64,000 bases of DNA from Prolixibacter bellariivorans ATCC BAA-1284 (GTDB lineage Bacteria > Bacteroidota > Bacteroidia > Bacteroidales > Prolixibacteraceae). The notes under the pieces were generated by a model. That model saw nothing but the letters and a program-made list of their open reading frames with translations. It did not search any database and had not been told where the DNA came from. The stretch spans positions 310,001 through 374,000 of the forward strand of contig NZ_JHXO01000006.1 of NCBI RefSeq assembly GCF_000621705.1, read 5' to 3'. Every line of letters begins with the position of its first letter. The stretch's first letter is position 1. Below are positions 17,461 through 26,173 of this stretch, piece by piece. Position numbers and translations under genes: made by a program.

Positions 17461-17512
17461 AAAGTTAAGGTCTTCGAGGTATGGAAAAGGAATATTCGTT
17501 CGCGCCCAAAGG

Positions 17513-19828
17513 TTATTCTACAATTTTCAACTTGGCAAATTTCAGTAATAAGTGTTTTTCGCCGGCATTAGGGAAGAAAACTTTTGCCTTCCGGTCGGGC
17601 ATCGTTCCTTCAATAGCAATAACTTTTCCACGCCCGAAACGTTGGTGTTCCACGAACATACCAGCCTGAATTTCTTCCGGATCGCTTCCGGCAAATGCGG
17701 CTGCGTTTTGCCTGTTGGCTTCGTTCATGCGGGTGAGCCGTTTACCCAAATGTTCATTTCCCTGTTGACTGCGAATACCCATTGGACTTCTTCTGGTGGT
17801 GGCTTCTTCTTTTGCAGGTGGAACGGATTCACGCCGGGGAAGATGAGCCTGGAGGCCACCCGATTTCAGGTTGAGGAACTGCTCGTCGATTTCACCGATA
17901 AAACGGCTGGGATTACAAAATTCCAGGTTTCCCCAACGATAGCGCTGTTTGGCAAATGATAGCCAGGCATTCTCTTCGGCCCGGGTGAGGGCCACATAGA
18001 ACAGGCGTCGTTCTTCTTCGAGTTCCGCACCCGTTAATGTGCCAGAGAATCCCGATGGAAAAAGATTTTCTTCCAGACCAACGATAAATACATTCTTAAA
18101 CTCCAATCCCTTGGATGAGTGAACGGTCATCAGGGTCACCTTATCAAAGTCTTCTTCTTTATCCGTATCCTGATCGGTGAGCAGGGCAACCTCTTCCATG
18201 AAGTTATTGAGCTGGTTCGGACGTCCTTCTTCTTTCGCGTTCAGTGAAAAATCCTGAATCGCATTCAGCAATTCCTGAACGTTTTCGTACCGGCTCAGGT
18301 TTTCCGGCGTTTTGTCCTTGTAAAACTCTTTCAGCATGCCGCTTTCCGAAGCAATTTGCAGGGCCAGTTCATAAGCTTCCATCGAAGTTAATTGGCTGGC
18401 AAATCCCTCAATCATGTGAATAAACTCGGCTACTTTGCGCTGTGTCCCTGCGTTCAGTCCGGCCGTTTGGCATTCATCCGGATTAGAGGCAATTTCCCAA
18501 ATACTTTGATTGTTCTGAACCGCATAGGTCTCCAGTCGCCCCATGGTGGTATTGCCAATTCCGCGAGCCGGGTAATTGATGACTCGCTTGAAGGCTTCGT
18601 CGTCCTTCACGTTAATCGCTAGCCGGTAGTAAGCGAGTAAATCCTTAATTTCCTTGCGTTGATAAAACGACAGGCCTCCATAGATTTTATATGGGATATT
18701 GCGCTTTCGCAAAGCTTCCTCAAAAATACGTGACTGCGCGTTGGTCCGATACAGAATGGCAAAGTCGGCAAACCGGTGCTGATGGTTCATCCGTGTGTCG
18801 ATAATCTCATTTGCCACCAGGTAGCCTTCTTCGTTGTCTGTCAATGCACCGATTACCTGAATTTTTTCTCCTTCGGCGTTTTCGCTGAATACTCGTTTGG
18901 GAAGCTGCCGTTTGTTTTTCTCAATGAGGCTATTGGCAGCATCCACAATCGTTTGTGTCGACCGATAATTTTGCTCCAGTTTATACGTGTTGAATTCGGG
19001 ATAATCTTTCCGGAAGTTCAGGATATTTTCAATTTTGGCTCCCCTGAAGGAGTAAATACTTTGGGCGTCGTCGCCAACCACGCAAATATTTTCGTGACCC
19101 AGTGCCAGCTTTTTTACAATCAGGTATTGCGAAAAGTTGGTATCCTGGTACTCGTCGACCAAAATATATTTGAATCGTTGCTGATATTTTGCCAGTATTT
19201 CCTCGTGGTTTTTGAATAGTAAATTAGTCTGCAGAAGCAGATCGTCAAAATCCATGGCACTGGCATTTTTACAGCGCCGTGCGTATTCTTTGTAAACTTC
19301 GGCAAGCCGGGGCATTCGCGATGCCTGGTCGGCTTCCCGAATCTGAGTGTTTTGCAGATATGCCGTTGGGGTAATTAAGTTATTCTTGGCAGCCGAAATC
19401 CGGTTGTAAACCAAACCGGGCTTGTAGGTTTTATCATCGAGCTTCATACTCTTGATGATGGTCTTCAGCAAGCTTTTGGTATCCTGCGTGTCGTAAATGG
19501 TGAAGCTGGACGGGTAGCCGATGATTTCTGCCTCGCTCCGAAGAATTCTGGCAAAAATGGAGTGAAATGTTCCCATCCAGAGATACCGGGCAGTTTGGGA
19601 ACCAACAATTTTAGCAATTCGTTCCTTCATTTCGCGGGCTGCCTTGTTGGTGAAGGTAAGTGCCAGTATAGACGAAGGGGGAACGCCATTTTTAAGCAAG
19701 TGAGCAATCCGGTAGGTTAATACGCGTGTTTTCCCGGAACCGGCACCGGCAATTACCAGCGAAGGTCCTTCGGTGTTGACAACGGCATCGCGTTGGGCTT
19801 CATTTAATTCCTCGAGGTAGTTGTTCAC
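17513..19828 (-). CDS. ATP-dependent DNA helicase, PcrA/UvrD type
   Basis: 771 residues, superfamily 1A helicase. Walker A is GAGSGKT at 28-34 in VIAGAGSGKTRVLTYR; motif II is DEYQDTN, motif III GDDAQSIYSFRGA, motif V TVHSSKGLEF and motif VI VALTRAEE. The C-terminal tail (AGMFVEHQRFGRGKVI and following) is the Tudor-like segment of PcrA. It unwinds DNA 3'-5' in repair and removes RecA or stalled complexes. The start is a GTG at 19828, directly before the conserved YLEELNEAQRDAV. PcrA and UvrD cannot be separated by sequence alone. Confidence 0.95.
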   Translation of the reverse strand: MNNYLEELNEAQRDAVVNTEGPSLVIAGAGSGKTRVLTYRIAHLLKNGVPPSSILALTFTNKAAREMKERIAKIVGSQTARYLWMGTFHSIFARILRSEAEIIGYPSSFTIYDTQDTKSLLKTIIKSMKLDDKTYKPGLVYNRISAAKNNLITPTAYLQNTQIREADQASRMPRLAEVYKEYARRCKNASAMDFDDLLLQTNLLFKNHEEILAKYQQRFKYILVDEYQDTNFSQYLIVKKLALGHENICVVGDDAQSIYSFRGAKIENILNFRKDYPEFNTYKLEQNYRSTQTIVDAANSLIEKNKRQLPKRVFSENAEGEKIQVIGALTDNEEGYLVANEIIDTRMNHQHRFADFAILYRTNAQSRIFEEALRKRNIPYKIYGGLSFYQRKEIKDLLAYYRLAINVKDDEAFKRVINYPARGIGNTTMGRLETYAVQNNQSIWEIASNPDECQTAGLNAGTQRKVAEFIHMIEGFASQLTSMEAYELALQIASESGMLKEFYKDKTPENLSRYENVQELLNAIQDFSLNAKEEGRPNQLNNFMEEVALLTDQDTDKEEDFDKVTLMTVHSSKGLEFKNVFIVGLEENLFPSGFSGTLTGAELEEERRLFYVALTRAEENAWLSFAKQRYRWGNLEFCNPSRFIGEIDEQFLNLKSGGLQAHLPRRESVPPAKEEATTRRSPMGIRSQQGNEHLGKRLTRMNEANRQNAAAFAGSDPEEIQAGMFVEHQRFGRGKVIAIEGTMPDRKAKVFFPNAGEKHLLLKFAKLKIVE

Positions 19829-19882
19829 GCCGGGAGTGGATTAATCGGTTAAAAAATACTGGATTCTGTTCAGAACCACTTG

Positions 19883-19914
19883 CAAATATAACTGCCTGTA
19901 CGGAAAAATTTCAA
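19883..19914 (-). promoter_or_regulatory. Promoter of the PcrA/UvrD gene
   Basis: Minus strand: TTG (19912-19914), 21 nt, TATATTTG (19883-19890), a full -7 match, 55 nt before the GTG start. Confidence 0.62.
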
Positions 19915-19995
19915 TGGTCTGTAAAGGAATTCAAATTAATTCCCGTCTATTATTTTTATACTTGTATTCAGGTTTAACCGCAAAGAATTACCTGC

Positions 19996-21303
19996 ATGCA
20001 AATTAACCCACTGATCACCAGAGTCTGTCTTGTTGTTTTTTTCGTATCCGGAATAGTATTGCCGTCAGTTGCACAGCAACTTACTGCCCCGGCATCTGAT
20101 TTTTCGGAAAGTACAAGCTATCCGGTTACCCCGAATAATGATATGATCTACTATTTCTGCACGCAGCAGGGACAGCAAATTGCCGAATTGCAGGCAGTGT
20201 CTGCTGGTAGTGTTGTTACATTCAACTGGACAAAATATAACAGCGCAACCGGCAGTTTCGATGCATATGCCACGGAAAGCGGAGCGTCTTCCGTTATTCA
20301 GAATTTAGCCGACGGTTGTTATCAGGTTTCATTTACCGAAGGAGGGAACAATTATTCATTCCGGGCGTGGGTATTTAACAGTTGGTTGCAGGTAACTGCG
20401 GCCGTAACAGCATCGACCTGTACTTCTTTTCACCTTGAATCGACGGTAACGGGTTCTACTTTTATTTACTACGATATCACCTCGAATCAGCAACTTGTGC
20501 TGGCTCCGAATGATACGTATGCATGGTATGAGGGAGAGACACGTCTGGCGACACAAGCTTCGTTTACGACATACGATGTACCGGCGCAAAACACTGATTA
20601 TCGGGTGGAAGTCAGAAACCGGGCCGGTTGTACCGCTAGCTCGACAGTGACATATCAATCGGTGGTGCCGGAAGCAAAATTCTCGTGGACCACCAGCCAG
20701 AAGGGTGATCCGCAGTATAGTAATCCGCAGGCGCCGTTGGAAGTGCAGTTTAATAACGAGTCGCTTAATGCAGACAATGATAAATTCGAATGGTTTTTGT
20801 TCCGCGATATTAGTGCCATCCGCGAAGAGGCATCCACAGCGACAGAGCCGGTTGATTCCATAATGGAAGTGCTGACCGACATGAATCCCGTTTACACATA
20901 CGAGAATTCCGGACGTTACATGGTGAAGCTGGTTGCCGCAAAGGAGAATCCGAATTTTACCTGTCGGGATACTTTTTATTTGAGTGATTACATTGTGGTG
21001 GATACCTCATTGGTGATGGTGCCGCCTGTTTTTACGCCAAATGGCGATGGCATGAATGATGTGTTGAAGATTAAAACCCGTTCGCTGGAATCGCTCGATT
21101 TTCAGATTCTGAATCGATGGGGGCGGACAGTTCACCATTTTAAAAAGAGTGGTTATATTCCTGAAGACTCTGAGCTGGCAGCCTGGGATGGTAAGATTGG
21201 TGGAAAACCTGCTTCTGCGGGTGTTTATTTTTATGTGGTTGATGCGGTGGGTCGCGACGGGACACGACGAAAACGAAAAGGATTTATTCACCTCCTAAGG
21301 TGA
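19996..21303 (+). CDS. T9SS-exported protein with gliding-motility-type C-terminal domain
   Basis: 435 residues: signal peptide about 1-26 (ending LPSVAQQ), a beta-rich body with Ig/PKD-like segments (a PKD-like TYENSGRYMVKLVAA around 295-309), and a C-terminal type B sorting domain starting PPVFTPNGDGMNDVLKI, with ILNRWGRTVHHF and ASAGVYFYVV. That domain (TIGR04131 type) directs export through the type IX secretion system to the surface. Only the sorting domain allows a functional statement; the passenger is not an enzyme I recognise. Monocistronic, ending at a bidirectional terminator. Confidence 0.88.
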   Translation: MQINPLITRVCLVVFFVSGIVLPSVAQQLTAPASDFSESTSYPVTPNNDMIYYFCTQQGQQIAELQAVSAGSVVTFNWTKYNSATGSFDAYATESGASSVIQNLADGCYQVSFTEGGNNYSFRAWVFNSWLQVTAAVTASTCTSFHLESTVTGSTFIYYDITSNQQLVLAPNDTYAWYEGETRLATQASFTTYDVPAQNTDYRVEVRNRAGCTASSTVTYQSVVPEAKFSWTTSQKGDPQYSNPQAPLEVQFNNESLNADNDKFEWFLFRDISAIREEASTATEPVDSIMEVLTDMNPVYTYENSGRYMVKLVAAKENPNFTCRDTFYLSDYIVVDTSLVMVPPVFTPNGDGMNDVLKIKTRSLESLDFQILNRWGRTVHHFKKSGYIPEDSELAAWDGKIGGKPASAGVYFYVVDAVGRDGTRRKRKGFIHLLR

Positions 21304-21326
21304 CATAGCAGATAATATTGAACATG

Positions 21327-21364
21327 AAAAAACCCCTGCTCCAAATTAAGGAGGCAGGGGTTTT
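21327..21364. terminator. Bidirectional terminator between converging genes
   Basis: Long hairpin: AAAACCCCTGCTCC (from 21327) pairs with GGAGGCAGGGGTTTT (to 21364) with one bulged base and a 7-nt loop. A and T runs on both sides let it serve the T9SS gene (+) and the EF-G-like gene (-). Confidence 0.87.
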
Positions 21365-21392
21365 AAGTTAGTCATAGGTTGGAAAAGACGAT

Positions 21393-23549
21393 TTATTCTT
21401 CGTCTTGTTCAGCTTCGTAGGCAGCGAGCAGTTCATCCTGAATTTCACCCGGTACTTTTTCGTAGTCAGCGAATTTCATGGTAAACATGGCACGACCCTG
21501 TGTCAGCGAACTGAGCGAAGTAGAATATTTATTCATCTCTTTTAACGGCACTTTTGCCACGATTTTCTCGAAGCCTTTTTCTGAGCTCATTCCCATAATG
21601 AGGGCCCGACGTCCCTGGAGGTCACTCATTACATCACCCATACGGTCGGATGGTACGAGCACTTCTACATCGTAAATGGGTTCCAGAATTTTGGCGCCAG
21701 CTTTCTTGAATGCGTCACTAAAGGCGTGTCGTCCGGCCAGTTTGAACGAAATCTCATTGGAATCCACGGGGTGCATTTTTCCATCGTAAATGAAAACGCG
21801 GATGTCGCGGGCATATGAACCAGTCAATGGACCTTCTTCCATTTTTTCCATGATTCCTTTCAGAATGGCCGGATGGAATCGGGCGTCGATGGAGCCTCCA
21901 ACGATGCAGTTGCAGAAGACCAGTTTTCCTCCCCACGGCAATTTGTGCTCATCGGTTCCGCGAACATTGACTTTCAGCTCTTTTCCGTTAATTTTGAACA
22001 TTGAAGGAGCTGGCGAGCCTTCTTCATAAGGTTCGATAATCATATGAACCTCGCCGAATTGACCGGCTCCACCACTCTGTTTTTTGTGACGATAATCGGC
22101 TTGTGCGGCCTTGGTAATTGTTTCCCGGTAAGGGATTTTGGGCTTGAGAAACTCAATATCAATTTTGAACTCGTTGGTAAGATACCATCTCAACGTATTG
22201 AGGTGGTATTCACCCTGACCGTGCACGATTACCTGTTTTAGTTCTTTGGAGTACTCAATCACATAGGTCGGATCCTCTTCTGCCATCCGGTGCAGGTATT
22301 CACCCATCTTTTCTTCATCAGCCTCGTTTACGGCCTTAATGGCAGTACGGTAGCGAGGCTCCGGATATTGCAGTGACGGGAATTTATAATTTGCATCCTT
22401 GTCGGAAAGCGTATGATTGTGTTTGGTTTCTTTCAGTTTCACGGTGGCACCGATATCTCCGGCTACCATCTCTGTTACTTTGGTCCGGTTTTTTCCGGCA
22501 ACGGCGTAAATCTGCGAGATCCGTTCCTTAGCGTTGCGGGTTGTGTTCATCAGGTCCATTCCTTCTTTCACGGTTCCCGACATCACTTTGAAATAAGTGA
22601 TTTCACCTACGTGTTGTTCAACGGAAGTTTTAAAGACAAAAAGCGAAGTCGGGCCATTGACGTCGGCTTTTACTTCTTTGTCATTAACTGTTTTCTTCGG
22701 AGCAAGTTCTCCGGGATGCGGAGCCACATTAATGATGAATTCCATTAGTCGGCGGGTTCCCATGTCGCAGGAAGCGCATACGCAGAAGACGGGGAAAACA
22801 CTACGCTCGAGCATTCCGAGCTTTAAGCCGGTACGCATTTCATCTTCGGTGAGTTCGCCTTTTTCGAAGAAGAGTTCCATCAAATTCTCATCGTTTTCAG
22901 CGGCCATTTCCACCAATTCGTTGTGCATTTGTTCGGCCTTTTCCTTCTCTTCTTCAGGAATATCGATGATTTTTGGTTCGCCACCATTGGCTGGCCATTC
23001 GTACATTTTCATCTTCAGTACGTCGACCACTTTATTGAAACCGATACCGGGATTCACAGGATACTGGACGATGGCCAGTTTGTTGCCGAAAGCGGCTTTC
23101 GCCGAATCAATCGACATGTCCCAGTTGGTGTTTTCGTGATTCAGGTGGTTCATCACGAAAATAAGCGGAGTGTGGAATTTGGCTGCGTTGCGGTTGGCAA
23201 TTTCGGTTCCTACTTCAACTCCGTTCACGGTGTTGAAAATCATGAGTCCGGTAGCAGCAACACTAAGGGCGGGAATCACACCACCGACGAAATCGTCCAT
23301 TCCGGGAGTATCGATGATGTTCAGTTTGCAACCGTTGTATTCGGTATAGAGGACAGTTGGATGAACGGAGTTTCCGTACTCCTGTTCAACCCGGTGATAG
23401 TCAGAAACAGTGTTTTTGTTGTCTACTTCACCCATTCGGTTGATAACACCACCCTCGTAGAGCATTGTCTCCGCGAGGGTGGTTTTCCCGGCGCCGGCAT
23501 TACCCAGTAACGTCAGATTCCTAATCTCATTGGTTTGGTATACTTTCAT
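21393..23549 (-). CDS. Elongation factor G-like GTPase (second EF-G paralogue)
   Basis: 718 residues, full EF-G architecture. G1 is GNAGAGKT (16-23) and G3 DTPGMDDF (80-87). The G4 motif, normally NKxD, reads NHLN at 134-137. Domain IV is intact (HKKQSGGAGQFGEVHMIIEP, GSIDARFHPAILKGIMEKM), as is the C-terminal RALIMGMSSEKGFEKIVAKVPL. The true EF-G gene (fusA) is at 28758, so this is the divergent Bacteroidota paralogue whose role is unsettled (translocation, recycling or neither). Monocistronic, with its own promoter and a 5' hairpin. Confidence 0.9.
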   Translation of the reverse strand: MKVYQTNEIRNLTLLGNAGAGKTTLAETMLYEGGVINRMGEVDNKNTVSDYHRVEQEYGNSVHPTVLYTEYNGCKLNIIDTPGMDDFVGGVIPALSVAATGLMIFNTVNGVEVGTEIANRNAAKFHTPLIFVMNHLNHENTNWDMSIDSAKAAFGNKLAIVQYPVNPGIGFNKVVDVLKMKMYEWPANGGEPKIIDIPEEEKEKAEQMHNELVEMAAENDENLMELFFEKGELTEDEMRTGLKLGMLERSVFPVFCVCASCDMGTRRLMEFIINVAPHPGELAPKKTVNDKEVKADVNGPTSLFVFKTSVEQHVGEITYFKVMSGTVKEGMDLMNTTRNAKERISQIYAVAGKNRTKVTEMVAGDIGATVKLKETKHNHTLSDKDANYKFPSLQYPEPRYRTAIKAVNEADEEKMGEYLHRMAEEDPTYVIEYSKELKQVIVHGQGEYHLNTLRWYLTNEFKIDIEFLKPKIPYRETITKAAQADYRHKKQSGGAGQFGEVHMIIEPYEEGSPAPSMFKINGKELKVNVRGTDEHKLPWGGKLVFCNCIVGGSIDARFHPAILKGIMEKMEEGPLTGSYARDIRVFIYDGKMHPVDSNEISFKLAGRHAFSDAFKKAGAKILEPIYDVEVLVPSDRMGDVMSDLQGRRALIMGMSSEKGFEKIVAKVPLKEMNKYSTSLSSLTQGRAMFTMKFADYEKVPGEIQDELLAAYEAEQDEE

Positions 23550-23605
23550 GTGTTGTCAAAGTTTTTAGGATGGAAAAAATGTTTAAAGGTTTCGAATAGT
23601 AAAAC

Positions 23606-23632
23606 GGCACCTGTTTTTTTTCGACAGGTGCC
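23606..23632 (-). promoter_or_regulatory. 5' leader hairpin of the EF-G-like gene
   Basis: Perfect 9-bp stem GGCACCTGT / ACAGGTGCC (23606-23614 and 23624-23632), 9-nt loop. It lies within about 10 nt of the predicted transcript start and is followed on the minus strand by GTTTTAC, too weak a T run for a sure terminator. It may protect the 5' end or attenuate. Confidence 0.5.
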
Positions 23633-23644
23633 AAACGAGTCTAT

Positions 23645-23674
23645 CAAAATTAAAAATTATTTAACAAGACACAA
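23645..23674 (-). promoter_or_regulatory. Promoter of the EF-G-like gene
   Basis: Minus strand: TTG (23672-23674), exactly 19 nt, TAATTTTG (23645-23652). Full match to the Bacteroidota consensus, about 90 nt before the ATG. Confidence 0.68.
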
Positions 23675-23878
23675 CCCTTTGATGGTAGTCGATTGACAGT
23701 TTTTCTCCGATGTAGATATTGGTTTTTCGTCCTAAATAACTTGTCATTCAGAATTATCGCAATTTTTTTTCGCGGAAGTGGAAGGTAAGAAGTGGTGAAA
23801 TTGAGGAGTGGAAATATGTTTTAGAATATATTTTATCGAATATTGCCTCTTGAACTATACATAAAAAAGCATTTTGTT

Positions 23879-23907
23879 TTGAATATAACTGATTCCGGTT
23901 ATATTTG
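23879..23907 (+). promoter_or_regulatory. Promoter of the ABC exporter operon
   Basis: TTG (23879-23881), 18 nt, TATATTTG (23900-23907), a full -7 match, 35 nt before the ATG at 23943. Confidence 0.65.
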
Positions 23908-23942
23908 TTCTGAAACATTTCCAGGGATTAAACTATCTGTAC

Positions 23943-26132
23943 ATGCAGCGATTTCCCTTCTTTAAGCAATTGGATGCCATGGACTGTGGTCCGTCGTGCC
24001 TCCGGATGATTGCAAAACATTACGGGAAAAATTTTTCACTTCAAACCCTGAGGGACCGAAGTTACCTAACCAGAGAAGGCGTATCGATGCTGGGAATATC
24101 GGATGCGGCCGAATCGATTGGTATGCGATCTATCGGGGCGCGTGTCTCCTTTGAGCAGTTGACGGAACAGGTTCCGTTACCTTGTATTGTTCATTGGAAA
24201 CAGGAGCATTTTGTCGTTGTATACAAAATCAAAAAAGGGAAAATTTACGTAGCCGATCCGGCATATGGCTTACTGAAGTATTCGGTAAGCGAATTCATGA
24301 AAGGATGGACCGGCTCAACAGATACAGAGAACGCCAAGGGATTGTGCCTGCTGCTGGAACCGACACCCGATTTTTATAATATAGAGGATGAGAAGACGGA
24401 TAAATCTTCTTTCCGGTTCTTGTTTGCCTATCTGAAGCCTTACAAGAAATTTCTGATACAGTTGGCGCTGGGATTATTCCTGGGAAGTTTGTTCCAGTTG
24501 ATTTTCCCGTTCCTGACTCAATCGATGGTCGACGTGGGTATCAATAACCGGAACATGGGGTTTGTTACCCTGGTGCTGGTTGCCCAGTTGGTGTTGTTTA
24601 TTTCGCAGACGACCGTTGAATTTATCCGTAACTGGATTTTATTGCATCTCACTACACGCATCAATATATCGCTGATTTCAGACTTTCTTGTCAAGCTAAT
24701 GCGACTCCCTATTGGTTTCTTCGACACCAAGATGATAGGTGATATGATGCAGCGCATCGGCGATCATGTCAGAATAGAGCAATTTCTGACGAACCAGTCG
24801 TTGAATGTGCTTTTTTCCATGTTCAATCTGGTTGTGTTTTCAATCGTTCTTGCTATTTACAGTTGGCAGATTTTGGCGATTTTCCTTTTGGGAAGTATTC
24901 TGTATGTTATTTGGATTCTGATATTTATGAGGCGTCGCCGGGAGCTGGATTTTCGTCGTTTTACTCAGTTATCCGATAATCAGAGTAAACTGATTGAGTT
25001 GATAACCGGAATGCAGGAAATCAAGCTAAACAACAGTGAGAAGCAGAAGCGCTGGGAATGGGAACGTATTCAAGCCCGGTTATTCCGGGTAAATGTGCAG
25101 CGGCTATCGCTTACGCAGACGCAGACCATTGGTTCAGGCTTTGTTAATCAGCTGAAGAATATTTTGATTTCGTTTCTGTCGGCGAAGTTGGTTATCGAGG
25201 GGCAGATGACATTGGGTGCCATGGTGGCTGTATCGTATATCATTGGTCAGATGAACGCCCCGATCGAAGGTTTGATGAATTTCTTCCAAACGGCACAAGA
25301 TGCGAAGATATCACTTGAGCGCTTGGGTGAGATTCATGAAAAGGAAGACGAAGAAAAGGCCGAAGATCCGAAGATTACGATTTTCCCGGAAAACAAAGAG
25401 CTGAGTATAAATAGTGTTCATTTTCAGTACGAAGGCCCGCATTCGCCGATGGTTCTGAAAGATATTAACTTGCATATTCCTGCCGAAAAAACAACAGCCA
25501 TTGTGGGTATGAGCGGAAGTGGAAAAACCACGCTTATCAAACTGATGCTGGGATTTTATCAACCGGTGAAAGGAGATATCCATTTGGGCGACATCCAGCT
25601 TCGAAACTTTTCAAGCCGCCTGTGGCGCGATAAGTGCGGTGTAGTGATGCAGGATGGATTTATTTTTTCGGATACCATTATAAATAATATAGCCGTTGGT
25701 CAGGAGACGATTGACAGAGAGCAAATGTTGCATGCTGTTCGGATGGCCAATATACAGGATTACATTGAATCGCTACCTTTAGGTTACAATACCAAGATAG
25801 GGCAGGAGGGTGTTGGCTTATCACAGGGACAGAAGCAGCGCATTTTGCTGGCTCGTGCTATTTATAAGAATCCCGATTTTATTTTCCTCGATGAGGCAAC
25901 CAATGCACTGGATGCCAATAATGAGAAAATCATCATGGAGAACATGGAGGAATTTTATAAAGGTCGTACCGTAATTGTGGTGGCCCACCGGTTAAGTACA
26001 GTAAAAAATGCCGACCAGATTGTGGTGCTCGAAAAAGGAGCGATTGTAGAGCGGGGAACACATAAAGAGTTAATTGCTAAAAAAGGACAATACTTTCATC
26101 TGGTGAAGAATCAGTTGGAACTGGGTGCCTGA
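23943..26132 (+). CDS. Peptidase-containing (C39) ABC exporter
   Basis: 729 residues in three parts. The C39 cysteine peptidase (about 1-135) has C15 in QLDAMDCGPSCLRM, H89 in HWKQEHFVVVY and D105 in VADPAYG, a complete triad. Six membrane helices follow (about 165-450). The nucleotide-binding domain has Walker A GMSGSGKTT, signature LSQGQKQ (LSGGQ with one change) and Walker B FIFLDEATNALD. Such proteins cut leader peptides after a double glycine and export the mature peptide. The HlyD-type gene follows by 41 nt. No precursor peptide gene is visible nearby. Confidence 0.94.
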   Translation: MQRFPFFKQLDAMDCGPSCLRMIAKHYGKNFSLQTLRDRSYLTREGVSMLGISDAAESIGMRSIGARVSFEQLTEQVPLPCIVHWKQEHFVVVYKIKKGKIYVADPAYGLLKYSVSEFMKGWTGSTDTENAKGLCLLLEPTPDFYNIEDEKTDKSSFRFLFAYLKPYKKFLIQLALGLFLGSLFQLIFPFLTQSMVDVGINNRNMGFVTLVLVAQLVLFISQTTVEFIRNWILLHLTTRINISLISDFLVKLMRLPIGFFDTKMIGDMMQRIGDHVRIEQFLTNQSLNVLFSMFNLVVFSIVLAIYSWQILAIFLLGSILYVIWILIFMRRRRELDFRRFTQLSDNQSKLIELITGMQEIKLNNSEKQKRWEWERIQARLFRVNVQRLSLTQTQTIGSGFVNQLKNILISFLSAKLVIEGQMTLGAMVAVSYIIGQMNAPIEGLMNFFQTAQDAKISLERLGEIHEKEDEEKAEDPKITIFPENKELSINSVHFQYEGPHSPMVLKDINLHIPAEKTTAIVGMSGSGKTTLIKLMLGFYQPVKGDIHLGDIQLRNFSSRLWRDKCGVVMQDGFIFSDTIINNIAVGQETIDREQMLHAVRMANIQDYIESLPLGYNTKIGQEGVGLSQGQKQRILLARAIYKNPDFIFLDEATNALDANNEKIIMENMEEFYKGRTVIVVAHRLSTVKNADQIVVLEKGAIVERGTHKELIAKKGQYFHLVKNQLELGA

Positions 26133-26173
26133 TTTTTCAGGGTACTTTTATATATATAACCGTTGCCGATTTT

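Larger units (their letters stand above)
23550..23942. other. Divergent intergenic region, EF-G-like gene / ABC exporter
   Basis: 393 nt without a gene. It contains a consensus promoter for each flanking gene (23645-23674 minus; 23879-23907 plus) and a 9-bp hairpin in the EF-G-like leader. I checked both strands for a short double-glycine leader peptide that could be a substrate of the exporter and found none. Confidence 0.6.

Noticed and set aside
22597-23139. 180-codon plus-strand ORF inside the EF-G-like gene
   Set aside because: Shadow of a strongly conserved GTPase; low-complexity Ser-rich product with no family match.
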